DNA of 11,978 nucleotides from Gammaproteobacteria bacterium (GTDB taxonomy: Bacteria > Pseudomonadota > Gammaproteobacteria > Steroidobacterales > Steroidobacteraceae). Location: the NCBI GenBank assembly GCA_003165495.1, contig PMMB01000294.1, forward strand, positions 1 through 11,978, written 5' to 3'. The position numbers and the translations under genes were made by a program. Each line of letters begins with the position of its first letter. The stretch's first letter is position 1. Below the pieces are notes generated by a model. That model was not told the origin of the DNA. It worked only from the letters and a program-made list of their open reading frames with translations, and made no database searches. Of this stretch, positions 6,088 to 11,978 are shown piece by piece.

Positions 6088-7536
6088 ATGCGTGTTAGAG
6101 CGTGTAAGTTGAGTGTATGGGAACGAGCCGCGCTCGCGTTGATCTGGTGTACGCCGCCCTGCGCATGGGCAACCACCGACGCGGAAGTGCCGGCGCCCGT
6201 GACGCAGGTCATCGCCGCACAGCGGTTACCGCCGAGTGCGGTCAGCTTTGCCATCGTCGATCCGACCTCCGGCCGCCTTGTGCTTAAATTGAATCCGGAC
6301 ACACCGCGCAGTCCCGCCTCCACCATCAAAGTAGTCACGACGATTGCCGCTCTGGACTTGCTGGGGCCGGCTTACACGTGGCATACCCGAGCGTCGGTTC
6401 GCGGTGCGCTCAACGATGGCGTGCTCGACGGAGACCTGATTCTGCAGGGCGGCGGCGACCCTTACATGACCCTGGAACGATGGTGGAGCTTCGCGCATGC
6501 GTTGCGCTCCAAGGGGCTCAAGTCGATCCACGGCGATATTGTCATTGACAACACCGCGTTCTCATTGCCGCCCGAGGATCCCGGAAAATTCGACGGCCGG
6601 CCGAATCGCGCGTACAACGTCGTGCCGGATGCGCTGATGGTGAATTTCCAATCCATCGAGTTCCGGGTGGTGCCGGATGCGAGTGCGCGGCGGGTCGATG
6701 TCATTGCCAGTCCGGCGCCCGTTAATCTGGCGATTGAAGATCACGTCCGCTTCGCCGCGGGCCGCTGCGGCGGCACGGCCGGCAGGGTCGATTTCAAAGT
6801 GGCCTCTGCGAGTTGGGATCGTGTGGTATTCAGCGGGGCATTGTCGGCGCATTGCGCAGAACGTAGTTTTACTCGCGTGCTGCTGCAGCCGACTACGTAT
6901 GCGTTCGGTACCTTCGTCGAGTTGTGGCGTGAATTGGGCGGCGAATTCTCGGGGAAGCTGCGTGTCGAGGCGGCGCCTGCGGATGCCCAGGCGCTGTTCA
7001 GCTTCGACTCCTTGAGCTTGGGAGAGATCGTGCGCCTGACGAATAAATTCAGCAGCAATTTGCTGGCGCGTCATCTGCTATTGACCATGGGCGAGGAGCG
7101 TTTGGGCAGTCCCGCTACGCTCGAGAAGGGGGCCGCCGCGATCGCCGAATGGAGCCGCGATCGCGGACTCGATTTACAAGGCGTAGACATCGACAACGGC
7201 TCAGGACTGTCGCGCAGCACCCACATATCGGTACTGCAAATGGCGCAGACCTTGAGTGCGGCGTATCACAGCCGCTTCGCGCCCGAATTTCTCGCATCGT
7301 TGCCATTGGCCGGCGTCGACGGCACATTGCGGTCTCGCATGAAGATGAGTCCGGCAGGGGACGTGCGTTTGAAAACCGGCCACCTCGACGGCGTCAGCGG
7401 AGTCGCGGGCTACGTCACGACAGCCAGCGGCAAAACCTACGTGCTGGTCTCATTGGTCAATCACAGTCGCGCGGATTTTGGCGCCGGCGAACCGGTGCAT
7501 GCGGCACTGGTGACCTGGATGCTGGACAACTTATGA
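6088..7536 (+). CDS. dacB: D-alanyl-D-alanine carboxypeptidase/endopeptidase (PBP4, peptidase S13)
   Basis: A 482-residue periplasmic serine peptidase that removes the terminal D-Ala of peptidoglycan stem peptides and cuts D-Ala-mDAP cross-links. All three penicillin-binding motifs are present in order: SxxK as S78-T-I-K81, SxN as S322-S-N324, and KTG at 429-431. The large insert between the first two motifs (about residues 100-310, with 'GDLILQGGGDP' at 115-125 and 'HGDIVIDNTAF' at 148-158) is the hallmark of the S13 class A-C PBP4 fold. Residues 1-28 form an export signal with a basic start and hydrophobic core ending in 'CAWA', so mature protein begins near T29. The ATG at 6088 is chosen because it starts this signal peptide, 8 bases after the transporter stop; the same frame remains open back to 5944 inside the transporter gene, but that part is a shadow. 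The ribosome site is weak (GAGAAG about 5 bases upstream). Length is close to E. coli DacB. Confidence 0.95.
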   Translation: MRVRACKLSVWERAALALIWCTPPCAWATTDAEVPAPVTQVIAAQRLPPSAVSFAIVDPTSGRLVLKLNPDTPRSPASTIKVVTTIAALDLLGPAYTWHTRASVRGALNDGVLDGDLILQGGGDPYMTLERWWSFAHALRSKGLKSIHGDIVIDNTAFSLPPEDPGKFDGRPNRAYNVVPDALMVNFQSIEFRVVPDASARRVDVIASPAPVNLAIEDHVRFAAGRCGGTAGRVDFKVASASWDRVVFSGALSAHCAERSFTRVLLQPTTYAFGTFVELWRELGGEFSGKLRVEAAPADAQALFSFDSLSLGEIVRLTNKFSSNLLARHLLLTMGEERLGSPATLEKGAAAIAEWSRDRGLDLQGVDIDNGSGLSRSTHISVLQMAQTLSAAYHSRFAPEFLASLPLAGVDGTLRSRMKMSPAGDVRLKTGHLDGVSGVAGYVTTASGKTYVLVSLVNHSRADFGAGEPVHAALVTWMLDNL

Positions 7537-7548
7537 CGTGCCCAACCT

Positions 7549-8139
7549 TTAAGGCCGCTCCATGTCCCACAGTATTGCGGTCACGTCCTTGCGCAGCCAG
7601 ACGCCGAAGCCCAAGTACTTGAAGCGCCTCCGCAGGCGGCGGCGATACCAATCCCCCGGCCGCAGGTGCACGGCACGATCGGTTCGCGTTCGGTCGCAGT
7701 TCTCGCGCCAATCCTCGCGAGTCAGCGCGGATATGTACAAGGCGGCCGTGGTGAGTTTCGCGAGATTCGTGATGGCGCGCGCTGCATCGCGATCGTCAAG
7801 GTATTGCAGAACGTCGTAGCAGATCACGAGGTCCCTCGCGGAGCGCGGTGCGAAATCAACCACCGACCCTTGAGTCCATTGGTATCGAGTGCACAGGTAG
7901 TCGCTTGCCTCCAGGCCCTCATAACGGGCACGCGGCATTGCCGCGGCGAAAGGTTTGCGCAATAACCCCGTGCCGCAGCCGGCGTCGAGAATGCTGCGCA
8001 CCGGTATGCCGGCGTGACGCAGAATCGCGGCGATCAGCTGCGCGCGGTCGCGCATTTCCGCCGCAGTCGTGACGCGAGTCGTCCTACTGAAGTAGTACTT
8101 GCGAAAGTAGGCGGAGTCGAAAGCCGCGTCTGTGCGCAT
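7549..8139 (-). CDS. Class I SAM-dependent methyltransferase
   Basis: A 196-residue soluble protein with the Rossmann-type methyltransferase core. Motif I is 'LDAGCGTGLL' (51-60), the acidic residue after strand 2 is E77 in 'YEGLEASDY', the adenine-side segment is 'GSVVDF' (91-96) and motif IV is 'DLVICYDVLQYL' (103-114). An aromatic N-terminal segment 'FRKYYF' (12-17) precedes the core, as in several small-molecule methyltransferases. The C-terminus is rich in Arg and Trp ('WYRRRLRRRFKYLG', 164-177). Substrate is unknown. The ATG at 8139 is supported by an AGGA ribosome site 9 bases upstream. It converges on dacB with 12 bases between the two stops, so there is no room for separate terminators and the two transcripts probably overlap. 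Confidence 0.9.
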   Translation of the reverse strand: MRTDAAFDSAYFRKYYFSRTTRVTTAAEMRDRAQLIAAILRHAGIPVRSILDAGCGTGLLRKPFAAAMPRARYEGLEASDYLCTRYQWTQGSVVDFAPRSARDLVICYDVLQYLDDRDAARAITNLAKLTTAALYISALTREDWRENCDRTRTDRAVHLRPGDWYRRRLRRRFKYLGFGVWLRKDVTAILWDMERP

Positions 8140-8422
8140 GAATTAAAGTCCTTTCCTAGCCGCGTGCTTTTCCCACTGAATTTGACCTTCTTGTTTATCA
8201 GCTGAATTCAATGTTGTTACCCGTTTAGAACATGAGCCAGGCGCCGGACGTTTAAAATCGATCTTTTTCGAAACAAAGTCATTGCCTAAAGCCAAGCCAA
8301 TTTAGCCATGATCGCATGCCTCACGTTTGCAAAGCAGTGGTCCGGAGGGTGCGCCTGGCCAACAAGAACAGCCTGGCGCACAAGCTAATCGCTGTGCCGA
8401 CCGACCCGGGCGGCCATCCGAC
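8140..8422. other. Non-coding gap between the MmcQ-family gene and the methyltransferase gene
   Basis: The left part (about 8160-8300) is clearly richer in A and T than its surroundings and probably carries the leftward promoter of the methyltransferase gene. On that strand TTGTTT followed by a TTTAAA word at roughly the right spacing (around 8252-8275) is a weak candidate. The right part (8349-8381) holds a hairpin described separately. I see no protein or RNA gene here. Confidence 0.4.
8349..8381 (-). terminator. Long hairpin downstream of the MmcQ/YjbR gene, possible terminator
   Basis: GTGCGCC (8349-8355) pairs with GGCGCAC (8375-8381), and after a T-T mismatch GGC (8357-8359) pairs with GCC (8371-8373), giving 10 base pairs around an 11-base loop. 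It begins 41 bases after the stop of the leftward MmcQ/YjbR gene. The stem is strong, but no T-run follows on the leftward strand, so it may be a Rho-independent terminator of low quality, an mRNA 3' end stabiliser or a binding site. Confidence 0.4.
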
Positions 8423-8833
8423 TCAAGATTTGTACTTTCCGGATGCCTTCCGCAAGGATCTTGCCTTCGACAGTCTCGGCGTCGCCGGCGTCGCCGCGCC
8501 CTCAGAGGACACAAAGTCCCAGGCCATGCGCAAAGTTCGTTCAAGATCCGCGTGCGACATTCTCGACAACCGCATTAGCATCGTCGGGTGCGGAGCGTAG
8601 TGGTCGGTGATGTAGTAGAGCAATGGGTGCTTCTTGAGCAAGGCAGCACGCTGCTCGAAACCCATTGCGACGACGGCACTGTTGACTTCGGCGGATTTGT
8701 TCACTGGCGTGCAGGCCAGCATCCGGCCATTCAACTTCAACGCCCGGACCCCGTAGTACGGGCTTTCGTTGACACCGGAAAGCTTGCATCCAAGCTCGAT
8801 CACGGAATCAATACTGAGATGCGCACCGCCCAT
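8423..8833 (-). CDS. MmcQ/YjbR family protein
   Basis: A 136-residue protein whose first 110 residues match the MmcQ/YjbR family (structures of the family show a double-wing DNA-binding-like or CyaY-like fold; the biochemical role is unclear). Family landmarks are 'YYGVRALKLNGRMLA' (26-40), a middle helix 'FEQRAALLKKHP' (59-70), the near-diagnostic 'YYITDHY' (73-79), 'MLMRLSRM' (85-92) and the closing 'LERTLRMAW' (97-105). A tail from residue 111 is not part of the usual domain and ends in a run of basic residues (RLSKARSLRKASGK). The start at 8833 precedes the first helix expected in the family ('SIDSVIELGCKLSGV') and has a GGGTGG element 13 bases upstream; it is reasonable but not certain. 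It is followed on the same strand by the methyltransferase gene after 283 bases, too far for an obvious operon. Confidence 0.85.
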   Translation of the reverse strand: MGGAHLSIDSVIELGCKLSGVNESPYYGVRALKLNGRMLACTPVNKSAEVNSAVVAMGFEQRAALLKKHPLLYYITDHYAPHPTMLMRLSRMSHADLERTLRMAWDFVSSEGAATPATPRLSKARSLRKASGKYKS

Positions 8834-9255
8834 AACGTGGTACCACCCGTGTTGCAGTTCTCTCGGTCTTACATGGATCCAGTGAATTCGGGCTCAGTAA
8901 TCGGCGTGCCCCGAGCCCGAGATGAATCGGATGCACGACTATTTTTGTTCCGCTCATACGCCTTTCCATCTACCGACCATGGTCACGAACCCAAGCCGCT
9001 ACCGGCCTTAGACTACTCTGACGACAATGACGATGCCAAGGGAGTTGCCCGAGGGGCCCCACGTGATTGCTTACGTGCCTGACTGTTGGACAGCGCGGAG
9101 CGGACATTCGCGAACGCGGGTCACGGGCCAAACCCGGTCACTGACGGTAGCTAAATGGCTGCGGTAAAGCCGACGTTCGCGGCTTACAGTACTATCGCTC
9201 CCGTGGTTGTCTACGAAACAGAAGACTCGGGCACAGCATGGGACATGATGTTCTG
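8834..9255. other. Non-coding stretch with dyads and a spaced direct repeat upstream of the amidohydrolase gene
   Basis: I find no convincing gene in this roughly 420-base gap. It contains three structures: an 8-bp inverted repeat TCGGGCTC/GAGCCCGA (8888-8895 and 8913-8920, 17-base spacer); a spaced direct repeat GCGGACATTCGCG (9100-9112) and GCCGACGTTCGCG (9169-9181), 11 of 13 bases equal; and a hairpin GTAAAGCCG/CGGCTTAC (9164-9172 and 9180-9187, one bulged A). The promoters of the leftward MmcQ-family gene and the rightward amidohydrolase gene must both lie here. A TACTAT word at 9190-9195 is a possible -10 of the latter, without a matching -35. Confidence 0.45.
9100..9187. repeat. Spaced direct repeat plus hairpin, possible dispersed intergenic element
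   Basis: GCGGACATTCGCG (9100-9112) and GCCGACGTTCGCG (9169-9181) bracket about 56 bases that contain a second small stem (CGGG/CCCG near 9124-9136). CGCGAACG (9109-9116) and CGTTCGCG (9174-9181) are also exact inverted copies, so the two ends can pair in the RNA. The arrangement resembles short repeated intergenic elements that occur in many copies per genome, but only this one copy is in the window. Confidence 0.35.
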
Positions 9256-10971
9256 ATGAAAAACCATATTCTCAATCGCCGATCGTTTCTCGGTCTCACC
9301 GCCGCCGGCCTAGCAGCCCTGGGTCGGGGGAGCTTGTCGCGGGCCGCCAGCGCAATGGGGGCGCGCGATCCTGACCTCATCGTGGTCAACGGTAAGGTCT
9401 ACACGGTGGATTCGCGTCAACCCACAGCCGAATCCTTTGCGGTCAAAGACGGCCGCTTTGTGGCCGTCGGCAGCACGACTGACATCGGTGCGCTCGCCGG
9501 CGTAAACACCGAGATCTTCGATGCGCAGCACATGACCATCGTGCCGGGGTTCAACGATAGCCACAATCACGCCCCTGGCAATGAGCTTTTGTACGAAGTC
9601 CTGGTGGGCAATCCGTACGACGTTGAATTCGTCAGTATTGCCTCGATCATCGACAAACTTCGCGAGCGGGCGGCAACCACTCCAGCCGACACTTGGGTGG
9701 AAGGCTATTTTTACGACGACACCAAGGCCAAGGATAAGCGTGCCCTAACGGTGCACGATCTGGATCTAGTATCCAAGGATCTGCCGGTCGTAGTGATTCA
9801 CCGCGGCGGCCATACGGCTTTCTACAACAGCAAAGCATTCAAAATGGCCGGCGTCAGCAAATCGACGCCGAATCTCCTAGGTGGCACCTACGATCGTGAT
9901 TCCAATGGAGAACTGACGGGGCGCGTGACTGACAATGCGCGCACGCGCATCGACGCGGTGGGCAAGCGTCGCCAATATTTAGGAGAAGAGGCGCTGCGGC
10001 GAGACCGCGATGGTCTGGCGTATATTTCCAAGCAGTTCGTGAGATTCGGCCTAACTAGCGTGTGTCATGAAAGCGGCAATCTCCGCGCACTACAGCAAGT
10101 GCGCGAACGCGGCGACCTTCTGCATCGCGTGAGCTACGAGGCGGACGGGCCGGAATTGGAGGCAATGATCTCCGGCGGCATGACGACGGGTCTTGGCGAT
10201 GAGTGGTTACGGCTAGGTGCGACTTGCGAGCATGGCGTTGACGGATCGTTCTCGGAACGCACCATGGCCATGAGCGTGCCGTATCCCGACAGCAAAAGCG
10301 GATACAAGGGCAATGTGACCGAATCGCAAGACGTGCTGAACACATGGTGTGAACGCGTGCATCGGGCCGGCATTCAGATGAATTGCCACGCCAACGGCGA
10401 TGTCGCCATCGATCACGTATTGACAGCCTATGAGCGCGCATTGCGATTGGCGCCGCAACCTGACGCTCGCCCGAAGATCACGCACTGCACCCTCGTCAAT
10501 GACGAACTGGTACGTCGAATTAAAGCCATCGGAGCTGTGCCGGCGTTGTTTACGTCGTATGCGTACTACAATCCCGACAAGTTTCATTTCTATGGCGAAG
10601 AACTCATGAAGCGCTGCATGGCTTTTCGCACATTGATGGACGCGGGAGTGCCCACTGCAGCGGGATCGGATTTCGACCCGGGTCCGTTTTCACCGCTCAT
10701 GGGCATTCAGGGCATGGTGACGCGCACCGGTTGGAATGGCGAAGTATGGGGCGCGAATCAGCGTATCAGCGTGGCTGAGGCCTTACAGGTGAATACGTTG
10801 AACGGCGCATATGCCACGCGCGAGGAACGGGTGAAAGGATCGATCACTCCGAGCAAATTCGCCGATTACGTGATGTTAGCCGAAGACTTGCATACGATCG
10901 ACCCGGACAAGATCAAGGACATTAAAGTCCTGCGCACAGTCGTAGATGGTGTTACGCGATACCAGGGGTAA
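9256..10971 (+). CDS. Tat-exported YtcJ-type metal-dependent amidohydrolase (amidohydrolase family 3)
   Basis: A 571-residue enzyme of the amidohydrolase superfamily, which hydrolyses amide, formamide or ester bonds at a metal centre; the substrate is not predictable. The N-terminus has a twin-arginine signal, N7-R-R-S-F-L-G followed by an alanine/leucine core, so the folded protein is exported to the periplasm. The mature part starts with the usual small beta-sandwich ('DLIVVNGKVYTVD', 40-52) and the 'VPGFNDSHNH' segment giving the metal pair H103 and H105. Later ligands are H378 in 'NCHANGD', H410 in 'KITHCTL' and D472 in 'GSDFDPGPFSP'. The segment 'CEHGVDGSFSERTM' (324-337) corresponds to the family's K-x-x-x-D-G stretch, with E325 where Lys is common. 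I place the start at 9256 because it gives a compact Tat signal; an in-frame ATG at 9238 adds six residues. Neither has a strong ribosome site (GGGA about 12 bases before 9256). The next gene converges from the right, so this is probably a single-gene transcript. Confidence 0.88.
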   Translation: MKNHILNRRSFLGLTAAGLAALGRGSLSRAASAMGARDPDLIVVNGKVYTVDSRQPTAESFAVKDGRFVAVGSTTDIGALAGVNTEIFDAQHMTIVPGFNDSHNHAPGNELLYEVLVGNPYDVEFVSIASIIDKLRERAATTPADTWVEGYFYDDTKAKDKRALTVHDLDLVSKDLPVVVIHRGGHTAFYNSKAFKMAGVSKSTPNLLGGTYDRDSNGELTGRVTDNARTRIDAVGKRRQYLGEEALRRDRDGLAYISKQFVRFGLTSVCHESGNLRALQQVRERGDLLHRVSYEADGPELEAMISGGMTTGLGDEWLRLGATCEHGVDGSFSERTMAMSVPYPDSKSGYKGNVTESQDVLNTWCERVHRAGIQMNCHANGDVAIDHVLTAYERALRLAPQPDARPKITHCTLVNDELVRRIKAIGAVPALFTSYAYYNPDKFHFYGEELMKRCMAFRTLMDAGVPTAAGSDFDPGPFSPLMGIQGMVTRTGWNGEVWGANQRISVAEALQVNTLNGAYATREERVKGSITPSKFADYVMLAEDLHTIDPDKIKDIKVLRTVVDGVTRYQG

Positions 10972-11107
10972 CTCAAAGAGTTTGCCTATGCTTAGCGTGT
11001 TTTTGGGAGGCCCGATAGCTGCCGCTCGCGAAGGGCAGGTACAGTCGATAGTTCTCACTGAGCCGCCGCGGTGCCGAGTCCTTGCTGCACTCCCCCAATT
11101 CTAATCA
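10972..11107. other. Gap between convergent genes with weak stems only
   Basis: Between the amidohydrolase stop and the DUF3592 protein stop I see a 4-bp stem ACTC/GAGT directly at the stop (10971-10981), a T-run at about 11000-11004 without a proper stem in front, and a 5-bp stem CTGCC/GGCAG (11019-11023 and 11034-11038). None makes a convincing intrinsic terminator for either gene. Confidence 0.3.
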
Positions 11108-11959
11108 TCATTGCCAATACATCGATAGTTTCAGATTATTTCGTACCGGGTTACCAGGCAGGTACAAGACTTGGATGGGGGAGCCGGAAGCAGCCTGCCA
11201 ATACTCGCCCCGGAGCGATGCGTTGCCCCTCGTTACATCTCCCTGGTCGTCGGCAAAATCATAGTAAACCCATATTGAATATGAGCTCCGTCCGTAGAGG
11301 ACGCCAACCACGATGCCCGTGGTTGGTCGACCCATCCGGGCGAGTATCAGATCGCGTCGCAGCTGCCTGGAGGGCACGACAGCGATCAAAGCGAGGAAGG
11401 CACAGGGGAGTAAACCTTGAAAGATATTGAGCGGCCTCTCGCCAGCGGGCCTATTCTTTGTTGGGTCTGAAGGCAAGTAACTGACGTCGAGTTGAGCAGA
11501 CTTGCCAACATGTCGAGGAGAACGCATGTTCCGGTCATCTCCATAACCCTGGTAAGTTTTTCCGTCGAGCTGGAATTCGTATCGGACGTTGCTGTATTCG
11601 GGCGGTCCCCGCGAGCTTAAAACCGTCCCGTTAATCGTTTGAGCTTCTTTGGCAAAACGGTAATCCATCTCAAACTCGCGCAGCGTTGCAAATGTGACCC
11701 CAACCCAGATCGAACCCCATACAGCAGCCAAGATCACTGCCCAGCGCCCGCGGTACGTAAGATGAGGCCGGGCGGCCTCCGTTGGCTGGACTGGCGGTTT
11801 GTACTTACGAAAGGCCTCGGCTGGCGTCAGGGGCAAGTTTTTTATCTTGAGGAATGCGATCCGCCGGCGTACAAGCAAAACGGCAACCAGCAGAACGATC
11901 GCTGCGCCAATCGAGAATAGAGCCAAATAAGTGCCGTTCCGTGCGAGAAAATTCATCAT
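11108..11959 (-). CDS. Membrane protein with two DUF3592-like domains
   Basis: A 283-residue inner-membrane protein. Hydrophobic segments lie at about residues 9-31, 73-92 and 179-197. After the second and third segments come two related extracytoplasmic or cytoplasmic beta-rich modules: residues 107-170 ('INGTVLSS', 'VRYEFQLDGKTYQG', 'DVSYLPSDPTKNRP') and 212-275 ('TTGIVVGVLYG', 'VYYDFADDQGD', 'QVLYLPGNPVRNN'). The pattern of a G-x-V strand, a Y-(E/D)-F strand, and '(V/Q)-x-Y-L-P-x-(D/N)-P' is typical of DUF3592, whose function is not known. The ATG at 11959 is followed at once by a second ATG (11956); GGAA lies about 8 bases upstream of the first. By eye this gene is less GC-rich than those to its left, which may mean more recent acquisition. 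It is read from the right edge and converges on the amidohydrolase gene over a 136-base gap. Confidence 0.85.
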   Translation of the reverse strand: MMNFLARNGTYLALFSIGAAIVLLVAVLLVRRRIAFLKIKNLPLTPAEAFRKYKPPVQPTEAARPHLTYRGRWAVILAAVWGSIWVGVTFATLREFEMDYRFAKEAQTINGTVLSSRGPPEYSNVRYEFQLDGKTYQGYGDDRNMRSPRHVGKSAQLDVSYLPSDPTKNRPAGERPLNIFQGLLPCAFLALIAVVPSRQLRRDLILARMGRPTTGIVVGVLYGRSSYSIWVYYDFADDQGDVTRGNASLRGEYWQAASGSPIQVLYLPGNPVRNNLKLSMYWQ

Positions 11960-11978
11960 TGTTGGGTTCCGCGCGCTC

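Noticed and set aside
8588..9082. A 164-codon rightward frame antisense to the MmcQ/YjbR gene and running into the gap
   Set aside because: More than half is the mirror of a real gene and the rest has no domain, no signal and no ribosome site that I can see.
1855..9150. The 12-base word GTCACTGACGGT occurs both near 1857 and near 9138
   Set aside because: A 12-base match by chance is expected a few times in a window of this size, and the first copy lies within coding sequence.
1..11978. CRISPR array, tRNA, rRNA, transposase or phage integrase
   Set aside because: No regularly spaced repeats, no cloverleaf-like sequence and no recombinase or transposase motif was seen on either strand.

Overview
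The window looks like chromosomal DNA from a free-living, high-GC gammaproteobacterium. The CsrA sequence, the TPR/TonB-like protein, the DacB, the MATE transporter and the DUF3592 membrane protein recall Steroidobacteraceae/Nevskiales/Xanthomonadales-type genomes; this placement is an impression from protein style, not a search. There are nine complete genes, one gene cut by the left edge, and one decayed gene. I see no tRNA, rRNA, CRISPR array, insertion sequence or phage gene.

Left region (1-4225). A helical-repeat protein with a C-terminal TonB domain enters from the left edge and ends at 1110. Behind it, on the opposite strand, are two out-of-frame pieces of a redoxin/thioredoxin-fold gene (1138-1447), the remains of a gene that lost its middle. 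Then come a 59-residue csrA (1535-1714) and, 106 bases upstream of it on the same strand, a 750-residue GAF-GGDEF-EAL protein (1821-4073) with a degenerate cyclase motif and an intact phosphodiesterase site. A post-transcriptional regulator therefore sits directly beside a cyclic-di-GMP enzyme.

Middle region (4226-7536). A 136-residue protein of unknown family is read leftward. It is divergent from a MATE-family multidrug/cation efflux transporter, with only 18 bases between the two start codons. The transporter gene is followed after 8 bases by a penicillin-binding-protein-4 type D-alanyl-D-alanine carboxypeptidase/endopeptidase (dacB), so these two probably form one transcript of cell-envelope genes.

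Right region (7549-11978). A small SAM-dependent methyltransferase converges on dacB with 12 bases between stops. Upstream of it lies an MmcQ/YjbR-family protein. A roughly 420-base non-coding stretch with hairpins and a spaced direct repeat precedes a Tat-exported YtcJ-type metal-dependent amidohydrolase. A membrane protein with two DUF3592-like domains is read in from the right edge.

I do not see a complete new defence or biosynthetic system. The points most worth a second look are the csrA/degenerate-GGDEF-EAL pair, the gutted redoxin gene, the lysine-to-glutamate change suggested in the amidohydrolase metal site, and the symmetric sequences at 4169-4185 and 9100-9187.
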